A DNA stretch of 9,936 nt from Candidatus Omnitrophota bacterium. GTDB lineage: Bacteria > Verrucomicrobiota > Verrucomicrobiia > Limisphaerales > UBA1319. This document shows positions 1 to 6,926 of this stretch, piece by piece. Made by a program: the position numbers and the translations under genes. The notes under the pieces are model-generated. The model did no database searches and was not told the origin of the DNA. It was given only the letters and a program-made list of their open reading frames with translations. Location: NCBI GenBank assembly GCA_023473405.1, contig JAMCZD010000002.1, positions 2,695 to 12,630 of the forward strand, given 5' to 3'. Every line of letters starts with the position of its first letter. Position 1 is the stretch's first letter.

Positions 1-2691
1 GTCCAACTCGACGGCCAGGCGCGCGTCTGAACAGAGCAAGTCGACCTCCATACGTCCCCGCTCGTCGAACGGGATTGGCAGTTCGGCGTTGAGGCGGAAT
101 TGGCCGGCGGTTTCCCGTAGAGTCTCGAGGCGACGAAACAAGAACGCCTCATAGCCGCTGCGAGCGCGATCTATTCCTTCGGCATCAGCAGGGAGAAACT
201 GAACGGCATGGACAAAGAGGTTCGCCAAGGGGGTGTCCACGCCATCCCGAATGAGCCGGTGCACGCTGGCGGCGTAGTCCTTTTTCCACTCCGGATCGAT
301 TGGGAGGGGAACGTCGATGGGCCAACCGGGAACGGCACTGGCGGGCAGGAGAAGGGTGTAACCGATAGCCTCGTATCCACGGCACCGCCGGTTGAACATT
401 CGTTCGAGCATGGGGACATTGAGATCGGCATAATCGTAGATGCGGACTTCGCGCTTGCCTTCATGGAGGCGATGCAAGCGGCCGGCGTATTGGGCAATGG
501 TGCCGCGCCACGAGACTGGCAATGCGAGAAAGAGGGTGTCCAGGCGCGGGTCATCGAATCCTTCACCGATATATCGACCGGTAGCCAGGAGCACCCGACC
601 GGCGTTCTCAGGGATGGCCGCCATTTTGTCGATAGCCGCTCGAAGCTCCTTTTTTCCCATACCGCCCTGCAGAGAAATCACGTTGGGGATAGCGTGGGAC
701 AATCGTTCAGCCAAATTTTGCAGGTGGTCCGTGCGTTCGGTCAGCAAGACAGGAGTCCGTCCGTCGCGCACGGCGCGTACGACGTCGTCACAGATCAATT
801 GATTGCGGGCCTCATCCGCCATCAGTTGGTTGTATAATCGGTGGAACTCGATTCGGGCATCCGGTTCGGCGATTTCCATTGCCCTGAATCCGGTGGGGCG
901 GACGAATACCTTATGGGCGAAGGGACGCAAGGCGGCTTGTTGCCGCGCATCGACACGATAGCGCACCGGGCCGCACTGCATGAAAATGATGGGATGGTGA
1001 CCATCTTTGCGGGTAACGGTGGCGGAAAGGCCGGTGACGAATCGCGCCTTGGCCCGGCGGGCGACCAATTCGAAACTCCGGGCCGACAGGTGGTGGCACT
1101 CGTCCACCACCAAGCAACCGTAATCACCGACTTGGTCGTCTACCACGTCCTTGCGCACGAGGCTTTGTATGATCGCCACGTCCAATGCACCCGTTATCTT
1201 CCGTCGCCCGCCGCCGATTCGGCCGATGCTCTTTGCCGGTAAATCGAGGAAGGCGGACAAGCGTTCTATCCATTGTTCCAGCAACTGCCGGCGGTGGACG
1301 AGCACGAGCGTGTTGACCTTGCGTTGGGCGATGAGCCAGGCGGCGATGATGGTTTTTCCGAAGGCCGTGGTAGCGGCCAGGACACCGGTGTCGTGGGCCA
1401 TCATCGCCCTGGCGGCGGCCTGTTGTTCAGGTCGGAGGGTCCCGTTGAATGAGACGTCCAAAGGTCTGCCACCGAATCGTTCGTCACGGATCACCGGCCT
1501 AATGTCCAGGGAGCGAAGCACTTGCATTGCGTCTTCGAGGCAACCTCGCGGTAAACCGATATGCCGCGCATGGTCTTCGGCACAACCGATGATCCGTGGT
1601 TTATCATACGTGGGTAGGCGCATCGACTGAGCCCGGTAGAATTCGGGGTTTTGAAAGGCCGCCAGACGGAGCAGGCGGTTGCGAAGCGCGGGGGGCAGGT
1701 TCTCCTTGGCGATATAAACCTGGTCCCCAATCACCAACTCAAGACGGTCCGGCAACGGCTCGGTGATCGGCGCTTCTCCACGGCGGCGTGAGGGCGGCGC
1801 TGTCCATGGGGCGTCATCGTCGTCTTCAGTGCGGGCCAAGCGGACGCCGATGATTCTTCCCCTGCTTTCCGCCTCGCGGACGATGGCTTCGGCCTGAGCG
1901 GGGCGAATCCGCTGTATGGAGGCCAGGAAGGCCCATTGATCCGGATGAGGATTAAACTGCTCATCAAGAAAGACGCTGTTGCCACGGCTTCGAGGTAGTT
2001 TCTGGAGAGGCAATGCAATGAGGTTTCCGAAGCCGCCTTTGGGCAGCGTGTCCTGGTTGGGAAAGAGCCGGTCATATGAATCCAAACCGATGTCCGGACG
2101 ATTCTCCATCGTCTCGGTAAGAAGGTGTGAGCCGAGGTTTCGCGCAAGGCGCGCGGGGACGGATTGGATGAAGAAGAACCATACATGCGCGCCGTTACCC
2201 GAGCGTGAACGTTCCAGCGCGACCGGCAGATCGAACCGGTGGCACGTTTCCAGAAAGGCGCTCACATCCTCTTGCCAGGACTCCTGGTCAAAATCCATCG
2301 CCAGGAAATAACAGGTCTCGTCGGCGAGCATCGGATAAACACCCATGACAAAGTCCCGGCCCAGGTTGTCCTGGCCGGAAAGGTGCCAGCGGATGACTTC
2401 GTCGGTTACAGGGAGAAAACGGCGGTTGGCGCAATCGGCACACTTGATCCTGGGTTTATCGCATACGCCGCGGACCCATTCATATGCGCAAGCGGGCTGG
2501 TAACCTGTCCGTCCGGACTTCCGACTTACGAACTGGCGGGGATAGACATCTTCACGCCCGCGAAAGAGGGATCGGAACACGGCGATTTTATCAGCCGGCG
2601 ATGAATGGTGATTGACCTGTCCGACCCCTTGATTCGAGGCAGCGGCTTCCGTCGTGGGCAAGGCATCGGCCGGGAACCGATTCACAGTCAT
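1..2691 (-). CDS. TOTE-type primase (AEP)-SF2 helicase-nuclease fusion protein, partial (C-terminus beyond left edge)
   Basis: One frame stays open for 897 codons from ATG at 2691 to base 1 with no stop, so the C-terminus lies outside the window. Residues 77-87 hold a putative zinc cluster (C77, C84, C87). The AEP primase-polymerase domain follows, with acidic motif MDFD (D133, D135) and SGNGAHVW with H169. The SF2 helicase spans about 415-770: Walker A-like TTAFGKT (441-447), DECH (530-533), SAT (556-558) and QYAGRLHR (734-741). The last residues visible, MEVDLLCSDARLAVELD (881-897), resemble the start of a DUF559/Vsr-like nuclease core, with D884 and E895 as candidate catalytic acids. This order matches proteins called TOTE conflict systems, predicted to act against invasive DNA; activity here is inferred. 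Walker A is ATTAFGKT rather than GxGKT, which I recall as usual in this family. The start is uncertain: an in-frame ATG at 2745 would add 18 residues, and neither has a clear Shine-Dalgarno. Confidence 0.9.
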   Translation of the reverse strand, partial: MTVNRFPADALPTTEAAASNQGVGQVNHHSSPADKIAVFRSLFRGREDVYPRQFVSRKSGRTGYQPACAYEWVRGVCDKPRIKCADCANRRFLPVTDEVIRWHLSGQDNLGRDFVMGVYPMLADETCYFLAMDFDQESWQEDVSAFLETCHRFDLPVALERSRSGNGAHVWFFFIQSVPARLARNLGSHLLTETMENRPDIGLDSYDRLFPNQDTLPKGGFGNLIALPLQKLPRSRGNSVFLDEQFNPHPDQWAFLASIQRIRPAQAEAIVREAESRGRIIGVRLARTEDDDDAPWTAPPSRRRGEAPITEPLPDRLELVIGDQVYIAKENLPPALRNRLLRLAAFQNPEFYRAQSMRLPTYDKPRIIGCAEDHARHIGLPRGCLEDAMQVLRSLDIRPVIRDERFGGRPLDVSFNGTLRPEQQAAARAMMAHDTGVLAATTAFGKTIIAAWLIAQRKVNTLVLVHRRQLLEQWIERLSAFLDLPAKSIGRIGGGRRKITGALDVAIIQSLVRKDVVDDQVGDYGCLVVDECHHLSARSFELVARRAKARFVTGLSATVTRKDGHHPIIFMQCGPVRYRVDARQQAALRPFAHKVFVRPTGFRAMEIAEPDARIEFHRLYNQLMADEARNQLICDDVVRAVRDGRTPVLLTERTDHLQNLAERLSHAIPNVISLQGGMGKKELRAAIDKMAAIPENAGRVLLATGRYIGEGFDDPRLDTLFLALPVSWRGTIAQYAGRLHRLHEGKREVRIYDYADLNVPMLERMFNRRCRGYEAIGYTLLLPASAVPGWPIDVPLPIDPEWKKDYAASVHRLIRDGVDTPLANLFVHAVQFLPADAEGIDRARSGYEAFLFRRLETLRETAGQFRLNAELPIPFDERGRMEVDLLCSDARLAVELD

Positions 2692-2733
2692 GCGGGAAGC
2701 ATAGCGCGGTCGCCCGCCGCTGTCGATGGGGCT

Positions 2734-2750
2734 AATGCACCGCATGCATT
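2734..2750. repeat. Inverted repeat upstream of the primase-helicase gene
   Basis: AATGCA and TGCATT form a perfect 6-bp inverted repeat with a 5-base spacer. It sits 43 bases upstream of the preferred start (2691) and contains the alternative in-frame ATG at 2745-2743 on the minus strand. The surrounding 181-base gap (2692-2872) shows no clear sigma-70 promoter, no T-run terminator and no gene. The repeat could be an operator or a chance palindrome. Confidence 0.35.
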
Positions 2751-2872
2751 GAGCATGAAGGGTCGGTAGTGGTCCGATCGGGCCATATTATCGATACATC
2801 GGCGCGGTGAGCCCGGGCGCGTTTGCTCGTCGGGAACGGCAATTGGGGCAATATTGAACATCCGGCCAGGGT

Positions 2873-5140
2873 TCAGTACCGAAGAACCAGCACCTCGTGA
2901 ATGGCCTCGACGGTTGCTTCGAGGCGTTGGCTACGACGATTGAGCGAGGTGGTCTTGTTCCAGGCGGTGGCGTCTTTGATGGGGCGGTCCAACTCGATGG
3001 CGACACGATACATGGGTGCCTCCTCGATCAGCGCCGGCAGCACATAAGGCCGATTCCGTTCCGGCATCGTCTGGGGTGGCGCGTTGTAACCCAAAAGGTG
3101 GACCCGCAAGGTTCGTGTCGCCGGATCGTCGGTCACCACGGTTTCCACGGTAGCCGGGGCGACGATTTTGACACGCGGCTTTGGATTGAGGAAGCGAATG
3201 GCGTTTCGAAGAAGCTGTCGCGCCTCGAGGATATGATGTTCGCTCGCCGCCGCAAAATCAGGCGAACAGGCAAAGGTCAATACGGTTCCCCGGTCCAAAT
3301 GATTCACGAGAAGAGCGGGCCCGACGGGTGCCTCGGCGCTCATTGGCCATTCGGTGCCCTCCTTGCCTTGTTGCTGCCGGACGGTGCGGTAAGGTTTCAT
3401 CAGTTCGGCAACGGGTGTGGCGGTGGTCGGTTCGCAGATCATGGCGGGACCTTTGACCAGGAACGGCCAGTCCAGGCGCTGGTCGGGGGCGAGACGGGAC
3501 CGAAGAGTTGGCGGCTGGGAGGATGGGAATCGGACCCAGTTATCGATTGAATCGAGTTTACTCACGAAGCGGACGCCCGACAGAGGCTCGAGGGATGATT
3601 TCTTTTGCATCCCGCCGTGGCTATCACCGCAACCGGTGAGGCCGGTTACGATCAGGTTCCCGCCCTCACTGACGTAGCGGCGGAGCAGGTTCACTTCGTT
3701 GTCCGAGAGGATGACCGTGTTGGGAAGCAGGACGACCGGGAATAGTTTCAACTTGTCGAGTGAGACATTTTCATCGAGCAGGACACCCCACGGGATATGG
3801 TCATAAACCATCGCCTTGTGCGCGCCCAGGAAGCTCTCGAAGTAACGTGCCGGGTTTTCGCGCCCGTACCAGTCGCGTGTTCGGCTGCTGAAATAGATGC
3901 CGACTTCGGCCAAAGGCGGGTAGCCGAATTGCCGGCGGCGGGCCAAGGCATCGGCAAAGGCGTCGCCGATGCGTTCATAAGCGACGAGATCAAGGCTGCC
4001 GTCAAAGGCCGTTTTGTCCACAACGGTTACGAAGGCGCCGTGAGAGAGCAGGACAAACAGCTCCCACTCGAGATCGGCGAGCGGACGCGTGGTTTGGTTG
4101 TGGTAGACACGGGCATCCCTAGAAATGGCTACCTGATAAGGCAGGCCGGGGGTGCTGGCGCGGTAGAACTCGGCGTTTAAACCAACCGTCAATGCGCTGA
4201 AGCCCCAAGTTCCCGTTTCACCGGTGTTGAAATCGCCGTTGCCGGCATGTTGCACCGGGCGCTGGCCGACTTCGAATGAAAAGGGTGGGTTGCCATGATA
4301 ATTGAAGTCCACCGAGACTTGAGGGTGACCGGTCTTGATGTAACGGCAGAGCTCTTGTTCGAAGTGCTGGCTGCTTCGATAACGGAACTCGAGCATGCGG
4401 TCCCAATCGTCATCCCAGGTTGCGCCATTGGGCATGGGGCGGCCGAACTCGGCATCGAATAGCTTGCGGCAGGTGTCGCACCAACAACCGTAGGGCGGGC
4501 CGAAGCCCTGGTCTAGCATGTCGATATGGAAGCCATCGATACCGTAGGCGAGCTGTTCATCAACGATTTGTTTCATGGTATCGATGTAACCGGAGTTCAG
4601 GCCAAACCGGCCAAGGCGATTGCCACGGGGATCGCGCATCTCAAATTCGGGGTGTGCGTCCAAAAAATGCCCGGCTTGTTGCACGACGCAATAGGCAATG
4701 ATTGGAAGCTTGTGTTTATGGGCTTCCTCAACTGCCTCCCGCAATGGATCGCGGTTGCCCAGTCCGGGGGCCTTCATCAATAGCTTGGAAGCATAGTAGG
4801 CAAAGTCGCCGTCGCGCGCCCAAATAACGACGTATTGGCAGTGGGCGGCGATGCAGCGCCGGACAATTTCCCGTCCGTCAAATCGGGAACAAAACCGGGT
4901 GTCGTTGGTGTCGCTATGCCCGAACTGCGCCCCGGTGGGGCCCACCTCCATCCCCACCAGGTCGCGATGGAACCATCCGGCGGCCGATGAACCCTTGGCA
5001 TTTTGAGCCGGGAGTGGGTCGCCGGCCGTGCCGGTGTTGGGAATTGAAATTGACGTCAGGGAAGCGACGGCGGCAAGCCACAGGAGGGAGCAGCCAAGAG
5101 GTTTGGCCCGGGAAATCCATTGGAGATTCATGCCTCGCAT
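2873..5140 (-). CDS. Secreted GHL6-like putative glycoside hydrolase with GH42-type trimerisation-like domain
   Basis: This 755-residue protein has a Sec-type signal: basic start, hydrophobic stretch about residues 15-30, and a likely cleavage near TGTAG (36-40), so it is probably exported. Residues 60-400 look like a TIM-barrel hydrolase of the 'hypothetical glycosyl hydrolase 6' type. They include VVIWARDGDFAYY (104-116), LPIIAYCVVQ (145-154), GIDGFHIDMLD (200-210) and a cysteine cluster CWCDTC (219-224) that recurs in such proteins. D208 is a possible active-site acid. Residues 410-650 resemble the GH42 beta-galactosidase trimerisation fold, with FPVVLLPNTVILSD (467-480) and RRYVSEGGNLIVTG (487-500). 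The remainder is beta-rich. The substrate cannot be read from sequence. The start is ATG 5140, directly after an in-frame TAA; ATG 5131 is an alternative. No strong Shine-Dalgarno is visible. The gene lies 181 bases upstream of the primase-helicase gene on the same strand, which need not imply a shared function. Confidence 0.8.
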   Translation of the reverse strand: MRGMNLQWISRAKPLGCSLLWLAAVASLTSISIPNTGTAGDPLPAQNAKGSSAAGWFHRDLVGMEVGPTGAQFGHSDTNDTRFCSRFDGREIVRRCIAAHCQYVVIWARDGDFAYYASKLLMKAPGLGNRDPLREAVEEAHKHKLPIIAYCVVQQAGHFLDAHPEFEMRDPRGNRLGRFGLNSGYIDTMKQIVDEQLAYGIDGFHIDMLDQGFGPPYGCWCDTCRKLFDAEFGRPMPNGATWDDDWDRMLEFRYRSSQHFEQELCRYIKTGHPQVSVDFNYHGNPPFSFEVGQRPVQHAGNGDFNTGETGTWGFSALTVGLNAEFYRASTPGLPYQVAISRDARVYHNQTTRPLADLEWELFVLLSHGAFVTVVDKTAFDGSLDLVAYERIGDAFADALARRRQFGYPPLAEVGIYFSSRTRDWYGRENPARYFESFLGAHKAMVYDHIPWGVLLDENVSLDKLKLFPVVLLPNTVILSDNEVNLLRRYVSEGGNLIVTGLTGCGDSHGGMQKKSSLEPLSGVRFVSKLDSIDNWVRFPSSQPPTLRSRLAPDQRLDWPFLVKGPAMICEPTTATPVAELMKPYRTVRQQQGKEGTEWPMSAEAPVGPALLVNHLDRGTVLTFACSPDFAAASEHHILEARQLLRNAIRFLNPKPRVKIVAPATVETVVTDDPATRTLRVHLLGYNAPPQTMPERNRPYVLPALIEEAPMYRVAIELDRPIKDATAWNKTTSLNRRSQRLEATVEAIHEVLVLRY

Positions 5141-5179
5141 TTAAGCCATATAGCTGCTCTTGACAATAACGATTATTGG

Positions 5180-5200
5180 GGCGGCAAAGACTTCGCCGCC
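5180..5200. repeat. GC-rich hairpin in the divergent intergenic region
   Basis: GGCGGC (5180-5185) pairs with GCCGCC (5195-5200) across a 9-base spacer, and two further inner pairs are possible after one mismatch. There is no following T-run on either strand, so a terminator is unlikely. The hairpin lies in the leaders of both divergent genes and could be an mRNA structure or simply GC-rich sequence. A TTGACA at 5160-5165 has no matching -10 box at normal spacing. Confidence 0.3.
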
Positions 5201-5281
5201 GGTGAGCTAGCGGGAAAATTTGACCGGGCAGCGAGGCTGAATTTGCCTACGCTCGCCTTCAATCCCGGCCTCGGACGGCCT

Positions 5282-5335
5282 GGAGAGGATTGGAAAGGGC
5301 GCTTTTCGGGCGGCCTGGCGGCTCTGAAGGAGGGA
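5282..5335 (+). promoter_or_regulatory. GGA-motif cluster and strong Shine-Dalgarno-like site ahead of fliW (possible CsrA target)
   Basis: Five GGA triplets start at 5282, 5287 (as GAGGA), 5292, 5329 and 5333. The last two lie inside AAGGAGGG (5327-5334) and give two overlapping ANGGA motifs, AAGGA and AGGGA. CsrA dimers typically bind ANGGA in loops, often over the ribosome binding site. Because csrA is the second gene downstream, this could be an autoregulatory site. It would matter only for transcripts starting upstream of about 5280. The site may equally be just a ribosome binding site. It is 17 bases from ATG 5352 and 8 from an in-frame CTG at 5343. Confidence 0.35.
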
Positions 5336-5355
5336 TTATAAGCTGTTATTCATGG

Positions 5356-5372
5356 TTGGCATATCCTTTGCT
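5356..5372 (+). promoter_or_regulatory. Putative sigma-54 (RpoN) -24/-12 promoter for fliW-csrA-flagellin
   Basis: TTGGCATATCCTTTGCT matches the sigma-54 consensus TTGGCA-N6-TTGCW. The invariant GG (5358-5359) and GC (5370-5371) are separated by exactly 10 bases. Transcription would start near 5383, about 5 bases before the preferred fliW ATG at 5388, giving an almost leaderless message. Sigma-54 control of flagellar genes is common in many bacteria. The site lies within the longest reading frame of fliW, so it is compatible only with a start at 5388 or later on that transcript. I did not identify an enhancer-binding-protein site upstream. Confidence 0.5.
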
Positions 5373-5387
5373 GGCGCCCTTGGCAGA

Positions 5388-5822
5388 ATGCGATTTGCCG
5401 AAACCAACGTCTTGGAAAGGCTGCCGGTTGAGCGGGAGAGAACGATACACATACCGCTCGGCCTGCTCGGCTTCGAACGTATCAAGGAATACATATTATT
5501 GGAAGACCCGGTGGAGGCGCCGTTTTTCTGGCTGCGGGTATTGGCGAATCCCAGCCTGGGTTTTGTGGTCATGTCCCCCTTCAGCGTAGTGTCCGACTAC
5601 CAACCGGATATAGCCGCCGAAGATGCCGACTATCTTGAACTCAGGGGCGCCGAAGATGCATTTATTATGAGCATTGTCACGCTTGGCCGATCAGCGCAGC
5701 CATCGTTGAACCTCAAGGGGCCGGTGGTTTTGAACCGACACACGATGGTAGGCAAACAAGTCATCCCGCTCAACGCGTCGGAATACCCGGTGCAATATCC
5801 CTTGCCGGTAATTCAAGAGTAA
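5388..5822 (+). CDS. fliW: Flagellar assembly factor FliW
   Basis: FliW is a small cytoplasmic protein that binds either flagellin or CsrA. Bound to CsrA it relieves repression of flagellin translation; flagellin competes for it. From ATG 5388 the product is 144 residues, the usual family length. Matches include IHIPLGLLGFE (20-30), NPSLGFVVMSPF (54-65), LNLKGPVVLNR (108-118) and GKQVI (122-126), the last resembling the NLQAPLIIN and GKQVI signatures of Bacillus FliW. The frame is open further upstream to ATG 5352 (156 residues). The extra MVGISFAGALGR is not expected in the family, and a sigma-54-like promoter lies across that region, so 5388 is preferred on homology. No Shine-Dalgarno precedes 5388; the strong AAGGAGGG at 5327 is too distant. 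The stop is 19 bases before csrA, suggesting one transcript. Confidence 0.92.
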   Translation: MRFAETNVLERLPVERERTIHIPLGLLGFERIKEYILLEDPVEAPFFWLRVLANPSLGFVVMSPFSVVSDYQPDIAAEDADYLELRGAEDAFIMSIVTLGRSAQPSLNLKGPVVLNRHTMVGKQVIPLNASEYPVQYPLPVIQE

Positions 5823-5841
5823 ACCGATCACGATCTTCGTC

Positions 5842-6096
5842 ATGTTAATTCTATCCCGGAAAATCAATGAAAGCATTGTGATCGACGGCCGGATTCTGGT
5901 GAAAATCGTGCGGCTCGAGGGTGATGCGGTGAAACTGGGGATCGTAGCGCCCGGGGATGTGCCGGTTTATCGGCAGGAGATTTACGAGGAAATTCAGAAG
6001 AACAACCAAGAGGCATTCACCCGGGACCGGTCATCCGTGGTATCATTGCCCAAGATTATTCGTCACTCAGTCGGTTCACCGAAATCGCTAACCTAA
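5842..6096 (+). CDS. csrA: Carbon storage regulator CsrA, long C-terminal form
   Basis: CsrA is a dimeric RNA-binding protein that recognises GGA motifs, usually at ribosome binding sites, and blocks translation or changes mRNA stability. The N-terminal strand MLILSRKINESIVIDG fits the family and fixes the start. KLGIVAPGDVPVYRQEIYEEIQ (31-52) contains conserved R44, the key RNA contact. At 84 residues it is longer than the 61-residue E. coli protein; about 30 residues follow the helix. C-terminally extended CsrA proteins are the type associated with FliW binding, which fits the fliW gene just upstream. The gene starts 19 bases after fliW and ends 11 bases before flagellin, so the three are probably co-transcribed. 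No clear Shine-Dalgarno precedes the ATG, so translational coupling to fliW is possible. Confidence 0.96.
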   Translation: MLILSRKINESIVIDGRILVKIVRLEGDAVKLGIVAPGDVPVYRQEIYEEIQKNNQEAFTRDRSSVVSLPKIIRHSVGSPKSLT

Positions 6097-6107
6097 CGAG
6101 ATTCATT

Positions 6108-6911
6108 ATGGTCATTAACACAAACATACAGGCGCAGGCGGCGGCGCAAAACCTGCAAAACAGCCAGGCGGCGCTGAGCAAATCGCTGGCGCGCCTCAGT
6201 TCCGGATCGAAGATTGTATCCCCGGCGGACGATGCGGCGGGTCTGGCGGTAGCCTCGAGGCTCGATGCGCAAATCAAGCGTCTCGAGGCGGCGCAAAGCA
6301 ATGTCGGCAATGCCATCTCGTTCACCCAGACGCAGGATGGTTATTTGAAGAAAATCGCCAAGGCGCTGGACCGCATGAGCGAGCTGTCGTTGATGGCGCA
6401 AGACGTCACCAAGAGCGACGCCGACCGCACCCTGTATAACAACGAGTTCAATCAGTTGAGCAACTATATCACCGAGGCGGCGACCAAGGACTTCAATGGG
6501 GTTAGTTTGTTCTCGGGCAGCGTGCTGCAAGTGACCACGGACTCGGAAGGCAACACGTTCGCCATGAGCGGCATTAACCTACAGTCCACAGTCTATACCG
6601 ACGCCTTCTCCTCGATGATTACCACAACCACCGGCGCTATGGAAGCCCTTGAAAATGTCAAGGCCGCCATTAACCAGATCTCTTCGGACCGCGCGACCAT
6701 TGGAGCTTCGCAGACACGGTTGAACTATACCGCCGAGCAGCTCATCGTCAGCAAGGAAAACCTGAGCGCGGCCAGCTCGCGCATCCAGGATGTCGACGTG
6801 GCTCAAGAGGCAACCGAGTACGCCAAGGAAAACATATTGGTGCAGTCGGGCACAGCCATGTTGGCGCAGGCCAATCAACTGCCGCAGAGCGTGCTTCGGC
6901 TGTTGCAGTAG
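6108..6911 (+). CDS. Flagellin, short form without D2/D3 domains
   Basis: Flagellin polymerises into the flagellar filament after export by the flagellar type III apparatus. At 267 residues it has only the conserved ends. The N-terminal D0/D1 part (1-136) includes VINTNIQAQ, LARLSSGSKI (28-36) and DDAAGLAV (41-48). The C-terminal D1/D0 part (about 176-267) ends in AQANQLPQSVLRLLQ. The roughly 40-residue joining segment (137-175) contains SSMITTTTG, so the outward-facing D2/D3 domains of enterobacterial flagellin are missing. Serines and threonines in this segment would be surface candidates for O-glycosylation, an inference suggested by the glycosyltransferase gene downstream. Only 11 bases separate it from csrA, with a weak GAG as ribosome binding site. 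No GGA motif lies in the roughly 75 bases before the start. Of the known gene names (fliC, hag, fla) none can be assigned from sequence alone. Confidence 0.97.
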   Translation: MVINTNIQAQAAAQNLQNSQAALSKSLARLSSGSKIVSPADDAAGLAVASRLDAQIKRLEAAQSNVGNAISFTQTQDGYLKKIAKALDRMSELSLMAQDVTKSDADRTLYNNEFNQLSNYITEAATKDFNGVSLFSGSVLQVTTDSEGNTFAMSGINLQSTVYTDAFSSMITTTTGAMEALENVKAAINQISSDRATIGASQTRLNYTAEQLIVSKENLSAASSRIQDVDVAQEATEYAKENILVQSGTAMLAQANQLPQSVLRLLQ

Positions 6912-6916
6912 AGGCG

Positions 6917-6926
6917 GGCCCGGGCC
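6917..6926. repeat. GGCCCGGGCC palindrome just after flagellin
   Basis: This perfect 10-bp palindrome begins 6 bases after the flagellin stop. It has no loop and no T-run, so it is not a recognisable intrinsic terminator. The remaining gap up to 7045 shows no gene, no convincing promoter and no terminator. Read-through from flagellin into the next gene is therefore possible. Confidence 0.3.

Noticed and set aside
208..1630. Plus-strand open frames of 120-209 codons opposite the primase-helicase gene
   Set aside because: The minus strand carries a continuous frame with primase and helicase motifs; the plus-strand translations show no recognisable domain and are antisense shadows.
2897..3550. 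Plus-strand 217-codon open frame opposite the glycoside hydrolase gene
   Set aside because: It is fully antisense to a continuous signal-peptide-bearing protein and has no family resemblance.
5160..5182. TTGACA as a sigma-70 -35 box
   Set aside because: No TATAAT-like hexamer lies 16-18 bases downstream, and on the other strand the nearest AT-rich hexamer is too close.
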